Source: Chloroflexota bacterium (GTDB taxonomy: Bacteria; Chloroflexota; Limnocylindria; QHBO01). Taken from it: a stretch of DNA of 5,771 nucleotides. Both the position numbers and the translations under genes were made by a program. Shown here piece by piece: positions 1-4,405 of this stretch (positions within the stretch are counted from its first letter, which is position 1; the number at the start of each line of letters is the position of its first letter). The stretch is from contig VBJP01000150.1 in assembly GCA_005880165.1 (NCBI GenBank), positions 1-5,771 of the forward strand. Direction: 5' to 3'. The notes beneath the pieces are model-generated. The model did no database searches. It saw only the letters and a list, made by a program, of their open reading frames with translations, and had not been told where the DNA came from.

Positions 1-107
1 GTCTGAGTCTGGATCAGGCTCGGGAGGGGAAGAACCTCCGGAATATGCGAGAAATTCTCACGGCGCGGGGCCAGCTCAAATCGGCTGGCTTGCTCGGCCA
101 AAGCCAT
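1..107 (-). CDS. rpoB: RNA polymerase beta subunit, N-terminal fragment (partial)
   Basis: This is the start of the beta subunit of RNA polymerase, which forms the catalytic core with beta'. Only 35 codons plus two bases are inside the window; the gene continues past the left edge. The translated start reads MALAEQASRF... and contains NFSHIPEVLPLPSLIQTQ (residues 18-35). This matches the well-known RpoB opening 'F.KIPEVL.VPNLIEIQ', which precedes the beta lobe. The ATG at 105-107 is preceded by a TGAGGAG Shine-Dalgarno (117-123) with a 9-base gap. A strong promoter lies about 60 bases upstream. In many bacteria rpoB directly follows rplL; here two genes intervene. The call rests on a short stretch, but both the motif and the gene neighbourhood fit. 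Confidence 0.9.
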   Translation of the reverse strand, partial: MALAEQASRFELAPRRENFSHIPEVLPLPSLIQTQ

Positions 108-116
108 GCAGCACGA

Positions 117-123
117 CTCCTCA
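117..123 (-). promoter_or_regulatory. Shine-Dalgarno of rpoB
   Basis: The minus strand reads TGAGGAG, 9 bases before the ATG at 107. It supports that ATG as the rpoB start rather than the GTG a few bases upstream, which is in another frame. Confidence 0.7.
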
Positions 124-164
124 GGGAAAACAGGGCAGGGTGGGGCGCGGACACGCGAACGGAG

Positions 165-192
165 AGTGTATCACCGCAAGGCGCTTTGTCAA
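165..192 (-). promoter_or_regulatory. rpoB promoter, sigma70/SigA type with extended -10
   Basis: On the minus strand there is a perfect TTGACA -35 (187-192), a 16-base spacer, and a TACACT -10 (165-170). The -10 is preceded by TG plus one base, giving an extended -10 (TGATACACT). Transcription would begin near 158, leaving a leader of roughly 50 bases before the rpoB ATG at 107. A GCGCTT...AAGCGC inverted repeat (181-186 and 196-201) brackets the -35. The promoter starts only about 25 bases after the stop of the upstream ATPase gene, so rpoB transcription is probably initiated here at least in part. Confidence 0.75.
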
Positions 193-216
193 GCGAAGCG
201 CACTAGGGGGAGTGGC

Positions 217-705
217 TCAGTTTGATTCGGGTAGAGGGGGGTCATACAGGGCCAGCTCTTCGTCTGTCGGCGGCTGGAAGATGCCTCGATACCGCTCCAT
301 GTGACTCTCGGTGATGGCGATGCCGCCGGCGGCGTGACGAGCCACGACTCGCCCCACCAACTCATCGTAGGGCGCATCGAGGAAACGGAGTTCGACCGCT
401 ACGCCGAGCGTTCGCGCGGCCTCGCGCTTCTCGTCGCGCTCCGAGCGAGCCCAGAAACCCCATTCGAGCACAACCGAGGTTCCCAGCACGAGGAGCCGCT
501 GCGCAAGTTCCCAGAATTCCGCTTCGAGCCTGGCTTGGAAGCCCTCGTCGAAGGGATCAACCTCCAACGCCGACTCCCACTCATCCGGGTTGAGCCGCAC
601 CGCGCCATAGGCGTCCGCAAGCTCGCGCGCGAGCATCGTCTTGCCCGATGCAGGCAGGCCGCACAGCAACACCAGCCTCGGTTGCAGCGTGTTGCCCGCC
701 GTCAT
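217..705 (-). CDS. AAA family ATPase / P-loop kinase-like protein (AAA_33 type)
   Basis: The predicted 162-residue cytoplasmic protein is a small single-domain P-loop NTPase. A Walker A motif, GLPASGKT, is at residues 16-23, directly after a hydrophobic beta strand (LVLLC). An NPDEW segment (39-43) sits where zeta-toxin, gluconate-kinase and chloramphenicol-phosphotransferase-like kinases place the substrate-contacting Asp. EWGFWARSERD (81-91) fits the second strand and the mobile lid. The C-terminal FQPPTDEELALYDP (143-156) recalls a widespread uncharacterised family of actinobacterial-type ATP-binding proteins. The substrate is unknown; phosphorylation of a small molecule is inference. I chose the ATG at 703-705 because a GAGGAG Shine-Dalgarno (713-718) lies 7 bases upstream. 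The ATG at 706-708 is also possible. An ATG at 718-720 would overlap that Shine-Dalgarno. The gene lies between the SIS gene and the rpoB promoter, with no obvious terminator after it. Confidence 0.8.
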   Translation of the reverse strand: MTAGNTLQPRLVLLCGLPASGKTMLARELADAYGAVRLNPDEWESALEVDPFDEGFQARLEAEFWELAQRLLVLGTSVVLEWGFWARSERDEKREAARTLGVAVELRFLDAPYDELVGRVVARHAAGGIAITESHMERYRGIFQPPTDEELALYDPPLPESN

Positions 706-712
706 CATGGCG

Positions 713-718
713 CTCCTC
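713..718 (-). promoter_or_regulatory. Shine-Dalgarno deciding the start of the ATPase gene
   Basis: GAGGAG on the minus strand is 4 bases before the ATG at 708 and 7 bases before the ATG at 705. The longer reading frame from 720 would begin inside this element, which argues for one of the two inner ATGs. Confidence 0.55.
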
Positions 719-824
719 ATTCGCGGCCATTGTTGGCGGACGGGCGATGCGGGTAAAGACCGCAGTCGAGTAGCGCCGCGATCTCCTCACACGTCCAGAC
801 GTAATCCGCGATGCTAGCGGCCAT
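717..824 (-). CDS. Possible 35-residue small ORF between the SIS and ATPase genes
   Basis: An ATG at 822-824 opens a frame of 35 codons (MAASIADYVWTCEEIAALL..., ending NNGRE) that fills most of the gap between the two accessory genes. Its TGA (717-719) overlaps an ATG of the downstream ATPase frame as ATGA, and the GAGGAG that likely serves the ATPase follows at once, so termination here could aid coupling. Against it: no convincing Shine-Dalgarno precedes the ATG (GGACC is the nearest purine-rich stretch). Its third-position GC looks lower than in the neighbouring genes, and I recognise no family. It may be chance. Confidence 0.2.
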   Translation of the reverse strand: MAASIADYVWTCEEIAALLDCGLYPHRPSANNGRE

Positions 825-884
825 GGCCGGGGTCCGGTTCTGCACGCGCGACGGATGCCGTTCTCCGTAGGACGCGACCGCGGT

Positions 885-1916
885 TCAGCGGGTGAGAGTC
901 ACCTTCTGGAGACGGCGCGGCGAGTCGGGGTCGCGGCCATTGGCCAGGGCCAGGTGATAGGCGAAGAGCTGGCACGGCACGATCGCGACGGCTGGCGAGA
1001 GCCATTCGGGGACGCCTGCTTCCAACGGGATCGCGTCATCGGCCGCCTCGCGGACGGACGCGTCGTCAGAGATCACGAGCAGCCGCGCGCCATCGGCACG
1101 CAACCGCGGGAGCAGCTCGGCCAAGCCTGCGAGCGTCGGTCCGGAGACCGCGACCGCCAGCACCTGGTAGCCGGGCTCGACCAGGGCAATCGGTCCGTGC
1201 TCGAAATCGGCCGCGGAGTAGGGGTCGGCCATGATCAGCCCCATCTCCTTGAGCTTGAGCGCCCATTCCCGAATGGTGGCGTAGTGGTAGCCGCGACCGA
1301 TGACCGCGCATTGGCGCAGGCCCCGCAGCTCGCGCGCCGCGTGCTGGGCGTCGTGCTCGGTCTCGAGGGCTCGGGCAACGTGTCCGGGCAGGGCCTCCAG
1401 CTCAGGCTCCGATCCCCCGCCGGCGAGGGCGTCCGATAGGAGGGCGACCACCGCCAGCTCGGCGATATAGGTCTTGCTGGCCGCGACGGCGAGCTCAGGG
1501 CCGGCCTCGAGCGCGACGACTGTCTCCGCGGCCTCCGCCAGCGGTGAGGCGGGCTCGTTGGTGATGGCAAGGGTCACCGCGCCCTGCTTGCGCGCGTCGG
1601 CGAGGACCTCGACGACATCCGGCGAGCGGCCTGACTGGCTGATGCCGATCACCAGTGCGCGGCTCACGTCCGGATGCGATCCATACACCGACTGGACCGA
1701 TGGCACCGCGAGTCCGGTGGCCAGCCCGTTCCGAATTCCCAGCACGTATTGCGCGTAGGTGGCCGCGTGGTCAGATGTGCCCCGCGCAGCCAGGAACACC
1801 GCGTCGATCCCCCGCTGCTCGACCCGTCCCGCGAGCTCGCGCAGTGGCGCCCGCGCGTCGCGTACCAGTCGCTCGACGACGGCCGGGCTCTCGGCGAGCT
1901 CGGAGACCAGGCTCAT
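885..1916 (-). CDS. Double-SIS-domain sugar-phosphate isomerase/deaminase (GlmS isomerase-like, NagB-II-like)
   Basis: The 343-residue cytoplasmic protein corresponds to the isomerase half of GlmS, with no N-terminal glutaminase domain. The first SIS domain spans about residues 25-165, with ARGTSDHAA (44-52), GISQSGRSPD (91-100) and AGPELAVAASKTY (138-150). The second spans about 200-325, with IGRGYHY (206-212) and ALKLKEMGL (219-227), then DFEHGPIAL (237-245). The C-tail DPDSPRRLQKVTLT matches the GlmS C-terminal lid. Residues equivalent to E. coli GlmS Glu488, His504 and Lys603 appear present as E224, H240 and K338. The ARGTSDHA and SQSGRSPD forms resemble NagB-II glucosamine-6-phosphate deaminases, so interconversion of GlcN-6-P and Fru-6-P using free ammonia is the best guess; the exact substrate is not shown. 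An in-frame TAG just upstream fixes the start at this ATG, although no strong Shine-Dalgarno is visible. Confidence 0.85.
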   Translation of the reverse strand: MSLVSELAESPAVVERLVRDARAPLRELAGRVEQRGIDAVFLAARGTSDHAATYAQYVLGIRNGLATGLAVPSVQSVYGSHPDVSRALVIGISQSGRSPDVVEVLADARKQGAVTLAITNEPASPLAEAAETVVALEAGPELAVAASKTYIAELAVVALLSDALAGGGSEPELEALPGHVARALETEHDAQHAARELRGLRQCAVIGRGYHYATIREWALKLKEMGLIMADPYSAADFEHGPIALVEPGYQVLAVAVSGPTLAGLAELLPRLRADGARLLVISDDASVREAADDAIPLEAGVPEWLSPAVAIVPCQLFAYHLALANGRDPDSPRRLQKVTLTR

Positions 1917-1925
1917 ATGCTCGCC

Positions 1926-1931
1926 ATGCTA
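1926..1931 (-). promoter_or_regulatory. Candidate -10 element for a near-leaderless SIS transcript
   Basis: TAGCAT on the minus strand fits TANNNT and ends 9 bases before the SIS ATG. A transcript from it would have almost no leader, which would fit the missing Shine-Dalgarno. No good -35 is visible, so this is weak. Confidence 0.25.
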
Positions 1932-1949
1932 GCCCGCCCGCCGAGCGAG

Positions 1950-1986
1950 ATACGAAGAGCCGACCCCGAACATCTCGGGGGCCGGC
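1950..1986 (-). terminator. Probable transcription terminator after rplL
   Basis: Downstream of the rplL stop the minus strand carries CCCCGA-GATGT-TCGGGG (arms 1975-1980 and 1964-1969). With one bulged base (1981) the stem extends by five more pairs, one of them G-U (1982-1986 with 1959-1963). A pyrimidine-rich tail, TCTTCGTAT, follows. The stem is strong but the U tract is imperfect, so it may be a leaky terminator or an RNA 3'-end stabiliser. It would separate the abundant rplJL message from the SIS gene. Confidence 0.5.
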
Positions 1987-2017
1987 CCAGGTTGTGGCGT
2001 GGGTGTGACGAGACCGA

Positions 2018-2410
2018 TCAGCGGATCTCGACGGTAGCGCCGGCCTCGGCCAGCTTCTCCTTGACCTGGTCCGCCTCTTCCTTGGTGACGCCCTCCTTGA
2101 CGGCCTTGGGGGCAGCGTCGACGAGGTCCTTGGCCTCCTTGAGACCCAGGCCGGTCAGCTCGCGGACGGCCTTGATCACCAGGATCTTGTTGGGGCCCAC
2201 CTCGGTAAGGATCGCGTCGAACTCGGTCTTCTCCTCGGCCGGCGCCGCTGCCGCTCCGTCTCCACCGGTGGAGGGCGCCGCAACAGCCACGGGGGCCGCG
2301 GCGGTTACGCCATAGCGCTCCTCGAACGACTTCACCAGATCCGAGAGGTCGAGGACCGTCATCTGGTCGATCGCCTCCAGGATCTCGTCCTTGCTCAAAC
2401 TCTTCGCCAT
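2018..2410 (-). CDS. rplL: 50S ribosomal protein L7/L12
   Basis: L7/L12 forms the multi-copy ribosomal stalk with L10 and recruits and activates the translational GTPases EF-Tu, EF-G, IF2 and RF3. The 130-residue protein shows the full three-part design. A helical N-terminal dimerisation domain that binds L10 (about 1-35, LSKDEILEAIDQMTVLDLSDL) comes first. An Ala/Pro/Gly-rich flexible hinge follows (about 36-58, with APVAVAAPSTGG). The globular C-terminal domain (about 60-130) contains NKILVIKAVRELTGLGLKEAK, the factor-binding face. The length is normal. The ATG at 2408-2410 has an AAGGAG Shine-Dalgarno (2419-2424) 8 bases upstream. It lies 18 bases after rplJ, so the two are co-transcribed, and a terminator-like hairpin follows. 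Confidence 0.98.
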   Translation of the reverse strand: MAKSLSKDEILEAIDQMTVLDLSDLVKSFEERYGVTAAAPVAVAAPSTGGDGAAAAPAEEKTEFDAILTEVGPNKILVIKAVRELTGLGLKEAKDLVDAAPKAVKEGVTKEEADQVKEKLAEAGATVEIR

Positions 2411-2428
2411 CGTCGTCTCTCCTTCTCG

Positions 2429-2971
2429 TCAGGCGGCGCTGCCGCCCTCGCGCTGTCGCTTCTTCTCGGCCACGGCGCTCAGCACGCCAACGAGGTTGCG
2501 CATCGGCCCCGACAGGACGCCGGCCATGGCGGTCATGGGCGACGCCATGCTGCCGGCAAGCCGGCCGAGCAGCACCTCGCGGCTGGGCAGGAACGCCATG
2601 CGGGAAAGGCCGTCGCCGTCGATGGGCCGCTTCCCGAGAAGGCCGCCTCGCAGGCTGACCACCTTGTTGTATGGGCGCAACGCCTCCTGGAGCGCCCTTG
2701 CCAGCGTCATCTCGTCGCCGGACACCGTCGCCACCGCGGTGGGGCCCGCCAGCATCGGCTTGAGGTCCTCGAGACCCACCTGGTCCGCGGCGATCTTCAG
2801 CAGCCGGTTCTTGGCGATATGCAGCTGCACGCCGTTTGCTTTCAGCGATCGCCGGACCGCCTGCATCTCGGAGACTTTCAGCCCCCGGTAATCGGCCACG
2901 GCCAGCGCTGAGCTGTTGCGGAGCATCTCCGCGAGCTCGGCGACGGCCTGGCGCTTCTCCTCAGTCGCCAT
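2429..2971 (-). CDS. rplJ: 50S ribosomal protein L10
   Basis: L10 anchors the L7/L12 dimers to 23S rRNA at the stalk base; in several bacteria the L10-L12 complex also represses its own mRNA. The 180-residue protein has the typical N-terminal domain with ALAVADYRGL (21-30) and a KNRLLKIA RNA-binding segment (about 53-60). LPSREVLLGRLAGSMASP follows, then a C-terminal helix rich in Val/Leu (NLVGVLSAVAEKKRQ) that binds L7/L12. I chose the ATG at 2969-2971, which has GAGGAG (2978-2983) 6 bases upstream. A longer frame back to 3028 would run through the leader hairpin and lacks family similarity. A second purine-rich element (CCAGGAGGTGG on the minus strand, 2986-2996) lies further upstream. Confidence 0.96.
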   Translation of the reverse strand: MATEEKRQAVAELAEMLRNSSALAVADYRGLKVSEMQAVRRSLKANGVQLHIAKNRLLKIAADQVGLEDLKPMLAGPTAVATVSGDEMTLARALQEALRPYNKVVSLRGGLLGKRPIDGDGLSRMAFLPSREVLLGRLAGSMASPMTAMAGVLSGPMRNLVGVLSAVAEKKRQREGGSAA

Positions 2972-3005
2972 CTGCGTCTCCTCGTCCACCTCCTGGATAT
3001 GCGAA

Positions 3006-3037
3006 ACGGTCCTCGTGCACGCGCACACGAAGACCGT
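3006..3037 (-). promoter_or_regulatory. 12-bp hairpin upstream of the rplJ ribosome binding site
   Basis: On the minus strand the arms ACGGTCTTCGTG (3026-3037) and CACGAGGACCGT (3006-3017) pair over 12 positions, with one G-U and an 8-base loop. The stem ends 10 bases before the AGGAGG-containing segment and is followed by TTTCGC, a very short U run. It could act as a weak terminator (attenuator) or as a translational control stem. Confidence 0.65.
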
Positions 3038-3132
3038 CGGGTCGGTTCGTGCCTCGGCGTGCCCCGGCCTCCCGGCCGGTGATTAGCCCGGGCGTGCCCG
3101 GGTCACATCGCTGTCTCTGGCTCTTGAATTGT

Positions 3133-3150
3133 TCGGTCCTGCAGGACCGA
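3133..3150 (-). repeat. 18-base perfect palindrome in the rplJ leader
   Basis: TCGGTCCTGCAGGACCGA is identical on both strands. In RNA it would form a stem of up to 7 bp with a 4-base TGCA loop. Its heptamer AGGACCG recurs in the 3' arm of the downstream hairpin, so the 5' arm of the palindrome can pair with either copy. Confidence 0.7.
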
Positions 3151-3185
3151 TGGTTCGGCTCTGAGCCTCTCCTCCTGCGGCGCGC

Positions 3186-3893
3186 CTAGGCAGTCGCGGC
3201 TGCGAGCGCCGATGGTATATCAACTCGCACCCCGGGTCCCATGCTGGGGGCCAGGGTCAGGCTGCGCATGTAGGTTCCCTTCGCTCCCGAAGGCTTCGCA
3301 CGGTTCACCGCGTCCACCAGCGCTGCGACGTTGGCGGCCAGCTGCGCGGGCGTGAAGCTGGCCTTCCCGACCGGCACGTGCACGATCCCGGCGCGATCGA
3401 CCTTGAACTCGACGCGGCCGGACTTGATCTCCCCCACGGCTCGCTCGATATCGAAGGTGACGGTCCCGGACTTGGGGTTCGGCATCAGGCCGCGCGGACC
3501 GAGCTTCTTTCCGAGGCGTCCGACGCCGCCCATCATGTCCGGAGTGGCGATGGCCACGTCGAAGTCGAGCCAGCCGTCGTCGACGCGCTTCACGAGATCG
3601 TCGGCTCCCACTTCATCTGCTCCGGCGCGCAACGCCTCCTGGGCCTTCTCGCCCTGGGCGAAGACGATCACGCGGATCTTGCGGCCGGTGCCGTGGGGCA
3701 GCACCACGGTTCCTCGCACCAGCTGGTCGGCGTGGCGGGGATCGATCCCCAGGCGCAGGTGCGCCTCGACGGTGGCGTCGAACTTGGTGAACGACACCTT
3801 GGGCAGCAGCTCGGACGCCTCCCCGATCGGGTACCGGCGCTCCGGCTCGACCAGCTTGGCCGCATCCCGGTACTTCTTGCCGTGCCTGGTCAT
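3186..3893 (-). CDS. rplA: 50S ribosomal protein L1
   Basis: L1 forms the mobile stalk near the ribosomal E site and helps release deacylated tRNA; in many bacteria free L1 also represses the rplK-rplA mRNA. The 235-residue length is typical. Visible signatures are KFDATVEAH (37-45) at the RNA-binding face, and the family hallmark GRLGKKLGPRGLMPNPKSGT (125-144) in the second domain. Near the C-terminus, APSMGPGVRVD (215-225) has Ser-Met-Gly at 217-219, where well-studied L1 proteins carry Thr-Met-Gly, a conservative change in the RNA-binding triad. The ATG (3891-3893) overlaps the rplK stop as ATGA. A GAGGTGG Shine-Dalgarno (3901-3907) lies 7 bases upstream inside rplK, so translation is probably coupled. 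Confidence 0.98.
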   Translation of the reverse strand: MTRHGKKYRDAAKLVEPERRYPIGEASELLPKVSFTKFDATVEAHLRLGIDPRHADQLVRGTVVLPHGTGRKIRVIVFAQGEKAQEALRAGADEVGADDLVKRVDDGWLDFDVAIATPDMMGGVGRLGKKLGPRGLMPNPKSGTVTFDIERAVGEIKSGRVEFKVDRAGIVHVPVGKASFTPAQLAANVAALVDAVNRAKPSGAKGTYMRSLTLAPSMGPGVRVDIPSALAAATA

Positions 3894-4318
3894 GACTCGG
3901 CCACCTCGATGCCCATGCTGCGTGCGGTGCCGGCCAGGATGCGCATGGCGTGCTCGATGTCGTTGGCGTTGAGATCGGGCATCTTGACCTCCGCGATCTC
4001 ACGGAGCTGCCTCTGCGTGACCCGACCGACCTTCTCGCGGTTCGGCTCGGCCGAGCCCTTCTCCGCGCCGGCCGCGCGCTTGAGCAGCGCAGCGGCGAGC
4101 GGCGCCTTGGTGACGAACGTGAAGGATCGGTCCTCGAAGACCGTGATCTCGGCCGGCACCACGTAGCCGGCCAGGTTTGCAGTGCGCTCGTTGAAGGCCT
4201 TGATGAACTCCATGATGTTGATCCCATGCTGGCCGAGCGCGGGACCGACCGGCGGCGCGGCGGTCGCCCGGGCAGCTGGCGCCTGGACCTTCAGGATCGC
4301 GCGGATTTTCTTCGCCAT
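3890..4318 (-). CDS. rplK: 50S ribosomal protein L11
   Basis: L11 binds the GTPase-associated region of 23S rRNA with L10 and takes part in factor-dependent GTP hydrolysis and stringent-response signalling. The 142-residue protein has the N-terminal segment APPVGPALGQHGINIMEF (21-38), which includes the two prolines (P22, P23) linked to thiostrepton sensitivity in other bacteria. The C-terminal rRNA-binding domain has VKMPDLNAND (111-120) and ends AGTARSMGIEV. The start is the ATG at 4316-4318, where GGAGGAA (4324-4330) gives a strong Shine-Dalgarno. A longer in-frame reading to 4396 would translate the spacer hairpins and matches nothing in the family. The gene follows nusG after an 87-base spacer and overlaps rplA by 4 bases. 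Confidence 0.98.
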   Translation of the reverse strand: MAKKIRAILKVQAPAARATAAPPVGPALGQHGINIMEFIKAFNERTANLAGYVVPAEITVFEDRSFTFVTKAPLAAALLKRAAGAEKGSAEPNREKVGRVTQRQLREIAEVKMPDLNANDIEHAMRILAGTARSMGIEVAES

Positions 4319-4341
4319 TGAGGTTCCTCCGAGGTGCTGAC

Positions 4342-4358
4342 GGGGCGGTTCGCGCCCC
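4342..4358 (-). promoter_or_regulatory. Second hairpin in the rplK leader
   Basis: GGGGCG-CGAAC-CGCCCC on the minus strand is a perfect 6-bp stem with a 5-base loop. It lies 11 bases upstream of the rplK Shine-Dalgarno, so it could affect ribosome access. No U run follows. Confidence 0.5.
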
Positions 4359-4372
4359 TCCCTCTCGTGGTG

Positions 4373-4398
4373 CGATGGCGGCCAGGCGGCCGCCATCG
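4373..4398 (-). promoter_or_regulatory. Strong hairpin directly after nusG
   Basis: The arms CGATGGCGGCC (4388-4398) and GGCCGCCATCG (4373-4383) form a perfect 11-bp stem with a GCCT loop, starting 7 bases after the nusG stop. No U tract follows, so it is not a standard intrinsic terminator. RNA processing, stabilisation, or part of an L1-responsive leader are possible roles. Confidence 0.6.
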
Positions 4399-4405
4399 GG
4401 CTTGT

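Larger units (their letters stand above)
2972..3185 (-). promoter_or_regulatory. rplJ leader, probable L10-responsive regulatory region
   Basis: This 214-base stretch between rplA and rplJ holds no convincing gene but is dense in inverted repeats. In transcript order they are: GGCTCAGAGCC (3156-3166); an 18-base perfect palindrome (3133-3150); CCCGGG-CACG-CCCGGG (3087-3102); CCGGCC-GGGA-GGCCGG (3064-3079); and a 12-bp hairpin (3006-3037) followed by the rplJ ribosome binding sites. The L10 leader is a known regulatory RNA at this position in many bacteria (autogenous control by L10-L12). I infer the same role from position and structure; I did not recognise the kink-turn that binds L10. No promoter is evident inside it. 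Confidence 0.6.

Noticed and set aside
818..829. 12-base palindrome CGGCCATGGCCG at the start of the 35-codon frame
   Set aside because: Short GC-rich palindromes of this size are expected by chance here and nothing else supports an operator.
855..1439. A 194-codon plus-strand frame opposite the SIS gene
   Set aside because: The opposite strand has clear SIS motifs and catalytic residues; this frame has none.
811..1933. The 8-mer ATGCTAGC repeated at 811-818 and 1926-1933
   Set aside because: Two copies of an 8-mer over 1.1 kb without flanking similarity is not evidence for a repeat or attachment site.
2972..3028. N-terminal extension of rplJ by 19 residues (MCACTRTV...)
   Set aside because: The added stretch is encoded by the leader hairpin, has no Shine-Dalgarno, and is unlike L10; the ATG at 2971 has a good one.
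3133..3150. The perfect palindrome as an intrinsic terminator after rplA
   Set aside because: The sequence that follows is ACAATTCAAG on the minus strand, with no U tract, so termination is unlikely; a structural or regulatory role fits better.
3378..4166. A 262-codon plus-strand frame opposite rplA and rplK
   Set aside because: It mirrors highly conserved ribosomal genes and shows no recognisable domain; long antisense frames are expected at this GC content.
4319..4396. N-terminal extension of rplK by 26 residues
   Set aside because: It covers the spacer hairpins and the rplK Shine-Dalgarno; MAKKIRAILK at 4318 matches the family start.
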